From UBA920 sp038257015 (lineage in GTDB: Bacteria > Patescibacteriota > Doudnabacteria > UBA920), in the NCBI GenBank assembly GCA_038257015.1, contig JBBSJS010000017.1:1-18163 (forward strand): a DNA stretch of 18,163 bases, written 5' to 3'. Below, piece after piece: positions 14,054-18,163 of this stretch. The number at the start of each line of letters is the position of its first letter. Position 1 is the first letter of the stretch. A model generated the notes under the pieces. The model did no database searches and was not told where the DNA came from. It saw only the letters and a list, made by a program, of their open reading frames with translations. Made by a program: the position numbers and the translations under genes.

Positions 14054-15193
14054 TTAACTAAACAAGTTCTTTACTGATTCAATTTGATACACATCGCGTA
14101 CTGTAATAACCAACATCAACAAGAGTAGAAACATAAACCCAATTGCGTTGGCGTACTGCTCAATTTTCTGATTGTTTCGCTTACCGCGAATCTTTTCAAT
14201 AATCAAGAACAGCATTCTTCCACCATCAAGTGCTGGAAGCGGTATTGAGTTTAGAATTGCCAAGTTCAGCGACAAGAACCCTGCAAACTGCAATAACGGA
14301 ATTATGCCAAGATCTGCAACCTGACCAGTCAGTTGAGCAATCTTCACTGGACCGCCAAGACTTTGCAAACCAACGCCGGAAGTAAACAAGTCATACAAAC
14401 CAGTTAGAATAGCAGTAAATTGATAGTATGTTGTTTTAGCTCCTTCAATAAGTGCATAATGAACTGGGAACTGAAGTTTTCCATACACAGCCATATTGAT
14501 TCCTACAGAACCTTCATCTGGTGCTGGATTAGCATTTGACGCAACCGTGATAGTTTTAGTTTCGTTTACGCGTTGAACTGTGAATTCAAATTCTTTACCA
14601 CGGTTTTGGTTGATATATTCTTGTAACGGGTAAATATCTCCGAAAGTTTGACCATCAACACTTTGAATAATATCACTAGCTTGAAGACCGTCGCGTTCTG
14701 CCGGAGACTCTGGCTGAACAGCGATTACCGCGACTCGCTCATCGCTAAAAGTACCGTGGGCCGGAATATCCGCTTTATCACCTACCGCGATTGGTAAACC
14801 ATACATAAACCCAACGGAGAACAATGCCCACGCCAATATCACATTCATAATTACACCGGCGGCTAAGGCCAGGAACCGAATCAAGAATGGTTTATTTACG
14901 AAACTTCGTGGATCGTTATAAGTATCGTTATCTTCACCCATGATTTTTACGAAGCCACCGAGAGGGATTGCGTTTACTGAATAAACTGTATCATCAGTTT
15001 TTTCTTCTTTATTACCCCAGACGATTTTCCAACTTCCACCAACTTTCTGTAAACCAAAAAGTCGTGGCGGGAATCCGAATCCGAACTCCATCACTTTCAT
15101 TCCTGAGCGTTTAGCAACGAAGAAGTGACCAAACTCGTGGACAAACACCAGGATACTGAGTATGACCAAAAAAATAATTATCGTAGTTATCAT
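14054..15193 (-). CDS. rseP: Site-2 membrane metalloprotease RseP/RasP (M50)
   Basis: A 379-residue intramembrane zinc protease. The active site HEFGH (19-23) lies in the first transmembrane helix, and the third zinc ligand lies in NSIPLPALDGGR (D323). One PDZ domain (about 150-225, ESPAERDGLQASDIIQSVDGQ) lies between the catalytic helices and screens substrates. A final helix (about 348-366) ends in VRDVYQ. In other bacteria it cleaves anti-sigma factors and leftover signal peptides inside the membrane; the local substrate is unknown. It lies between frr and proS, as in the Gram-positive cluster, but the genes normally between frr and rseP are absent. Confidence 0.95.
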   Translation of the reverse strand: MITTIIIFLVILSILVFVHEFGHFFVAKRSGMKVMEFGFGFPPRLFGLQKVGGSWKIVWGNKEEKTDDTVYSVNAIPLGGFVKIMGEDNDTYNDPRSFVNKPFLIRFLALAAGVIMNVILAWALFSVGFMYGLPIAVGDKADIPAHGTFSDERVAVIAVQPESPAERDGLQASDIIQSVDGQTFGDIYPLQEYINQNRGKEFEFTVQRVNETKTITVASNANPAPDEGSVGINMAVYGKLQFPVHYALIEGAKTTYYQFTAILTGLYDLFTSGVGLQSLGGPVKIAQLTGQVADLGIIPLLQFAGFLSLNLAILNSIPLPALDGGRMLFLIIEKIRGKRNNQKIEQYANAIGFMFLLLLMLVITVRDVYQIESVKNLFS

Positions 15194-15245
15194 ATGCTTG
15201 TGTTCTGTTTGCGACTAATTGGTAATAGCAAACTTAATTAAAATT

Positions 15246-15276
15246 ATTATAGTTAATGAAGCTAAACAGTCATCAA
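15246..15276 (-). promoter_or_regulatory. Possible internal promoter upstream of rseP
   Basis: In the 68-base frr-rseP gap, the largest in this operon, the - strand shows a perfect TATAAT (15246-15251). TTGATG (15271-15276), in the frr coding end, lies 19 bases further upstream, a long spacer. It would read rseP, proS and the mre genes. The region is AT-rich, so a chance match is quite possible. Confidence 0.3.
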
Positions 15277-15819
15277 TTCTTTTTCTTTATCATCGGTGAT
15301 ATCTTTAATCTGTTTGTTGTAATCGTCTACTATCACTTGAACTTTTTTCTGTGCATCTGCTAAATCATCTTTTGTCGCAGTCCCATCGCCTTCTCCCCGC
15401 TTCACAGCTTTCAGAATATCTTCACGAACCTGCCTGATACCGATTTTGGCTTGCTCAGCAATTTGATTTACTAGTTTAACCATCTCTTTACGGCGATCTT
15501 CAGTTAATATGGGAAGAGTGATGCGAATCACGATACCATCATTACCAGGCGTAAAACCTAAATTAGCAGCGAGAATTCCTTTTTCAATATCTTGAATAGA
15601 GCCCTTGTCCCAAGGGTTAATCACTAAAGTTTTGGCGTCAGCCACGGTTATGTTCGCTACTTGAGCGATTGGTACTTTTGCACCATAACTCTCCACCATT
15701 ACTGTTGAAAGCAATGATGGATTTGCACGACCAGTGCGCACACTACTAAGTTCGTGATGGAAATGCTCCATCACTTTTTCAAAATGTGGTTTATGTGAAT
15801 TGATAATATCTTGTGTCAT
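15262..15819 (-). CDS. frr: Ribosome recycling factor
   Basis: A 185-residue protein, exactly the family length. With EF-G it splits post-termination ribosomes. The three-helix bundle is recognisable from the first helix with HHELSSVRTGRANPSLL, domain II VMVESYGAKVPIAQVANITV, and the last helices LTEDRRKEMVKLVNQIAE and IGIRQVREDILKAVKR. It begins 8 bases after the lipoprotein stop and has no Shine-Dalgarno. pyrH and tsf, common neighbours of frr, are not in the window. Confidence 0.98.
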   Translation of the reverse strand: MTQDIINSHKPHFEKVMEHFHHELSSVRTGRANPSLLSTVMVESYGAKVPIAQVANITVADAKTLVINPWDKGSIQDIEKGILAANLGFTPGNDGIVIRITLPILTEDRRKEMVKLVNQIAEQAKIGIRQVREDILKAVKRGEGDGTATKDDLADAQKKVQVIVDDYNKQIKDITDDKEKELMTV

Positions 15820-15827
15820 ATAAAAAA

Positions 15828-16889
15828 TTAGTTAGTATTGGAAAGTCCAGCGTAAGCGACTTGCGGAAGTTCTGAGTTTACAAGTAAAGAGCTAACCACA
15901 GAACCACTCTTGCTATCAGAAACAGTCCAAGAATTTCCACTGTCGACTGTTTTGTAAATTATACTTCCAGCACTGACATAAAGTACATTGTCGGAAACTG
16001 GCGCTAAAGCAATGGCTGTTGGCTGAATTGTATCTTCCGTAAATGGCAAGTTTACAAACAACCAGCTACTACCTCCGTTATCGGTTTTATAAACTCCCCT
16101 GTCTGTGGTCATGAACATTACTGAAGTATTGAAGCTACTAAAAGCCATTTGATAATAACTGCCAACCGAATTTCCGTACCACGCTAAGTTAGAGTATTCA
16201 CTAGGATTCTCCAAACTGTTAGTGATGATTTGAAAAGTTTCTCCGCTGTCAAAGCTTTTGTAAATGCCTGAGGAACGAACCACAGCATAAACCCCATCTG
16301 TACGCCAGTAAAGTTTGCTGATTCTGTCGTTATAAGTTTGTACCAATTTCCATGAAGCGCCACCATCAGAACTTTTTACCAAAGTTCCTAAATCGGAACC
16401 GATAATTATTTCTAGAGGATTGTTAGGGTTAAGAGCAATGCTCCTAATGGCATAGGCGGAGTTAGCATCGCTAAAAATTTCATTCCATGATTTACCACCA
16501 TCTTTAGTGGTTAGCACACGACCACGTCCATCGTATAAACCAGAAGCAAAAATTACATTAGGGTCATATGGATGAAGTACGAAGTCATATACCGGAATTT
16601 GTGAAAGGACTTGTTCCCAATTTTCTGCACCATCGCTAGATTTATACAATCCAAAATTGTAAGCACCTGCATAAAAAACTGAACTGTCGGTTGGCGAGTA
16701 CTCCAATTTTGAAATATTTAACCCACTGATTGAACCTGGTGTTTCTCCTGAAAGTTGGTTGGCATACTGCCAATCTACTCCACCATTGGCGGTTTTCATA
16801 ACACCAGTTGAAACTGAAGTGTTACAACCAAATGCCAATAACATCACTGCTAGGACTGGAATTAAACTAATCGTTCGAAAGGTTTTCAT
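15828..16889 (-). CDS. Asp-box (BNR/YCF48-like) beta-propeller lipoprotein of unknown function
   Basis: A 353-residue protein with a basic start, a hydrophobic stretch (7-20) and a lipobox-like AFGC (C22), so probably a secreted lipoprotein. The mature part contains seven Asp-box repeats of the form SxDxGxxW, beginning at about residues 33, 84, 128, 173, 212, 269 and 314 (for example TKDGGKSW, SSDGGASW, TDNGGSSW), each preceded by a strand ending in YK or similar. This predicts a propeller of about seven blades, as in sortilin/VPS10, sialidase and YCF48/HCF136 folds. No sialidase catalytic residues are evident, so a binding or assembly role is more likely. The ATG overlaps the holB stop by 4 bases (ATGA), and frr follows after 8 bases. 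Confidence 0.75.
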   Translation of the reverse strand: MKTFRTISLIPVLAVMLLAFGCNTSVSTGVMKTANGGVDWQYANQLSGETPGSISGLNISKLEYSPTDSSVFYAGAYNFGLYKSSDGAENWEQVLSQIPVYDFVLHPYDPNVIFASGLYDGRGRVLTTKDGGKSWNEIFSDANSAYAIRSIALNPNNPLEIIIGSDLGTLVKSSDGGASWKLVQTYNDRISKLYWRTDGVYAVVRSSGIYKSFDSGETFQIITNSLENPSEYSNLAWYGNSVGSYYQMAFSSFNTSVMFMTTDRGVYKTDNGGSSWLFVNLPFTEDTIQPTAIALAPVSDNVLYVSAGSIIYKTVDSGNSWTVSDSKSGSVVSSLLVNSELPQVAYAGLSNTN

Positions 16890-17746
16890 ACTTTAGCGTT
16901 GAGCAGAAAATGTGTTAAGACCATTTTCTTGTTCAAATTTTGTTTTAATTTTTGATCAACTTGCATCGCCAGTCTAATCGACTTAGCAATATTGGGATTT
17001 TCACCCAACCGCGTTCTCGATTTATGAATCCAACTCTGCAGTAACTCGGAGAGCTCCTCGGTTTCGTATTCAGCTAATCGATTAACCATAACACTTCTTT
17101 GGTAGTCACTGCCTGACAAGCAACCATCCAACTGCTCAACTTTATCTACTAGCTCGGATAGTTTGTCTTTATCACCCAATAATTCATCTAGCTTAACTAT
17201 TGAACCATTTGCAAGCTGTAAGGCTTGCTCTAAAGAAATATTACCGTCGATGTCAGAATCAGTTTTTACGCTTTTCTGATGCTCGAGATAATTTCTCAAC
17301 TCGTCAGTCGTTAAAGCATTAAACGGAATATTCTGAACGCGGGACAATATTGTTGGTAATAATTGCTTTGTTGCAGAAACCAAAATAATTACAGTCTTTG
17401 CGCTTGGCTCTTCTAAGGTTTTTAACAATGAATTGCTAACTACATTGCTTGCCAAATGAAAATTATTAATCACCGCCACTAGCCTGTCAGAAGCAACCGG
17501 CGAGTAGTTAGTCCGTGCTAAAAATTGTCTAACACTTTCTACTGAACTGTCCTCAGCTAAATCCAAGCTTAGAATATCAGGGTGGACACTTGTTGCATTG
17601 ACGATTCTTTTAGCAAATTCCAAAGCTAAAGATAGCTTTCCTATACCAGCTGGACCTGTAAACAAATAAGCATGAGCCAATTGTTGCTGGTCAAGTTGTT
17701 TTTGAAGGATATTTTTGGCATTATTATGCCCAAAAGTTTGCCACAT
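16886..17746 (-). CDS. holB: DNA polymerase III delta' clamp-loader subunit
   Basis: A 286-residue AAA+ protein of the clamp loader, which helps load the beta sliding clamp on DNA. It begins WQTFGHNNAKNILQKQL...LAHAYLFTGPAGIGK, typical of delta'. The P-loop is GPAGIGKL (31-38), with Leu where Ser/Thr normally follows the lysine. LKTLEEP (sensor/Walker B region) and ILSRVQNIPF (the SRC-type arginine finger, with Val in place of Cys) follow. The cysteines of the usual zinc module before HPD are missing (IVNATSVHPDIL), so that module is absent. The stop TGA overlaps the lipoprotein ATG. It is the first gene of the eleven-gene - strand run, with an extended -10 promoter just upstream and no Shine-Dalgarno. 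Confidence 0.88.
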   Translation of the reverse strand: MWQTFGHNNAKNILQKQLDQQQLAHAYLFTGPAGIGKLSLALEFAKRIVNATSVHPDILSLDLAEDSSVESVRQFLARTNYSPVASDRLVAVINNFHLASNVVSNSLLKTLEEPSAKTVIILVSATKQLLPTILSRVQNIPFNALTTDELRNYLEHQKSVKTDSDIDGNISLEQALQLANGSIVKLDELLGDKDKLSELVDKVEQLDGCLSGSDYQRSVMVNRLAEYETEELSELLQSWIHKSRTRLGENPNIAKSIRLAMQVDQKLKQNLNKKMVLTHFLLNAKV

Positions 17747-17766
17747 AAGGTCAATGTTTACAATTT

Positions 17767-17775
17767 AGTATACCA
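17767..17775 (-). promoter_or_regulatory. Extended -10 promoter upstream of holB and the long operon
   Basis: On the - strand TATACT (17767-17772) is preceded by TGG, giving TGnTATACT. TTGTGG at a 17-base spacing is a weak -35. The predicted start near 17760 leaves a leader of only about 15 nt without a Shine-Dalgarno, so translation starts near the 5' end. Confidence 0.6.
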
Positions 17776-17793
17776 TTTTATGGCTATTTCCAC

Positions 17794-17827
17794 AAAAAAA
17801 ACTGAGAGTTTTCAGGGCTCTCAGTTT
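17794..17827 (-). terminator. Intrinsic terminator of the cupredoxin-like gene
   Basis: A 10-bp stem (17799-17808 with 17818-17827, AAACTGAGAG/CTCTCAGTTT) with a 9-nt loop. On the - strand it is followed by a run of seven T (17794-17800). It lies 10 bases past the stop at 17838 and separates that gene from the holB promoter. Confidence 0.9.
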
Positions 17828-17837
17828 CAGATTTCAA

Positions 17838-18163
17838 TTATTGAACTGTAATTGATCCGAATGCGCTAGGATTGATGTGGTCGTGGAATTTCCAAGTTCC
17901 AGCTTTGGTAAATTTGATCTGAAAATTACCACCAGCTTCAACTGCTGATTTAGGGTCAAACTCTAGGTAATCAGTATGTTGTGGATGTGGAGCGGATGCT
18001 GGCCAGAATCGTTCACCACTTTCATTCTTGAAAGTTACTACATCACCATTTTTAATGGTAAGGCTGGATGGTGAATAAGCTTTACCATCATAACTGATTT
18101 CAAAAACTTGCGTGTCTGGAGACATAATATCCTCTTCTCCGCTAAAACGCCCTTCTTCCATAG
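17838..18163 (-). CDS. Cupredoxin-like protein without the blue-copper cysteine (5' end probably outside window)
   Basis: At least 107 residues from the ATG at 18161. The frame is still open at the window edge and the visible start lacks a signal peptide, so the true start is probably further upstream with an export signal. The fold reads as a plastocyanin-like beta sandwich: YSPSSLTIKNGDVVTFKNES, FWPASAPHPQH (H59, H62), FDPKSAVEAGGNFQIKF, and AGTWKFHDHINPSAFGSITV (H93, H95). Classical blue copper proteins use His-Cys-His-Met; here there is no cysteine and the last loop is HDHINPS. Copper could be bound by histidines only, or another metal or none. It is a single gene ending at its own terminator. 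Confidence 0.78.
   Translation of the reverse strand, partial: MEEGRFSGEEDIMSPDTQVFEISYDGKAYSPSSLTIKNGDVVTFKNESGERFWPASAPHPQHTDYLEFDPKSAVEAGGNFQIKFTKAGTWKFHDHINPSAFGSITVQ

Noticed and set aside
1..18163. TGA-as-glycine genetic code (Gracilibacteria/Absconditabacteria)
   Set aside because: TGA ends holB and proS right at overlaps with the next gene's ATG, and none of the conserved proteins needs TGA to be read through.
1..18163. CRISPR arrays, tRNA or rRNA genes, insertion sequences or prophage
   Set aside because: No regularly spaced repeats, cloverleaf-like sequences, transposase motifs or phage proteins were seen; nearly all of the window is accounted for by housekeeping genes.

Overview
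This window reads as a chromosomal housekeeping segment from a bacterium of the Candidate Phyla Radiation (Patescibacteria), most likely a Parcubacteria-like lineage. That placement is an inference. It rests on modest G+C, very tight gene packing, almost no Shine-Dalgarno sequences, and several trimmed versions of universal enzymes: MurF without its N-terminal domain, ProRS without its editing domain, and a delta' clamp-loader subunit without zinc cysteines. TGA is used as a normal stop (holB, proS), so the genetic code looks standard (code 11) and not the TGA=Gly code of Gracilibacteria/Absconditabacteria.

Layout, left to right. (1) 1-530, + strand: the 3' end of a polytopic membrane protein, perhaps a GT39-like glycosyltransferase. 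It is closed by a perfect 16-bp bidirectional hairpin terminator (537-574). (2) 5729-578, - strand: a five-gene unit made of a pterin-dehydratase-like protein, serS, murF, ddl and ftsQ, covering peptidoglycan precursor synthesis and division. (3) 5840-6487, + strand: a single cation-diffusion-facilitator (CDF) gene. It shares a divergent promoter region with unit 2, is followed by its own terminator, and has a strong Shine-Dalgarno and raised G+C, so it looks like an acquired cassette. (4) 7076-6615, - strand: greA with its own promoter, leader and terminator. (5) 17746-7214, - strand: eleven tightly packed genes, holB (delta'), an Asp-box propeller lipoprotein, frr, rseP, proS, mreB, mreC, mreD, mrdA, folD and an SMR-like small membrane protein. 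They are read from an extended -10 promoter just upstream of holB. (6) 18161-17838, - strand: a cupredoxin-like protein, possibly cut by the window edge, ending in a clear terminator.

How the genes fit together. Unit 2 supplies D-Ala-D-Ala (Ddl), joins it to the UDP-MurNAc peptide (MurF) and adds a divisome protein (FtsQ). Unit 5 supplies the elongation machinery (MreB/C/D and PBP2) alongside translation factors (Frr, ProRS), a membrane protease (RseP) and a clamp-loader subunit. The frr-rseP-proS order resembles the Gram-positive cluster frr-uppS-cdsA-dxr-rseP-proS with the three lipid/isoprenoid genes missing.

There is no CRISPR array, tRNA, rRNA, IS element or phage gene that I can see, and no gene-free stretch longer than about 140 bases. 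I found no clearly new multi-gene system. The most interesting points are the domain-stripped enzymes, the CDF cassette with its mirror-image divergent promoters and structured leader, and the pterin-dehydratase-like protein that has lost its catalytic histidines.
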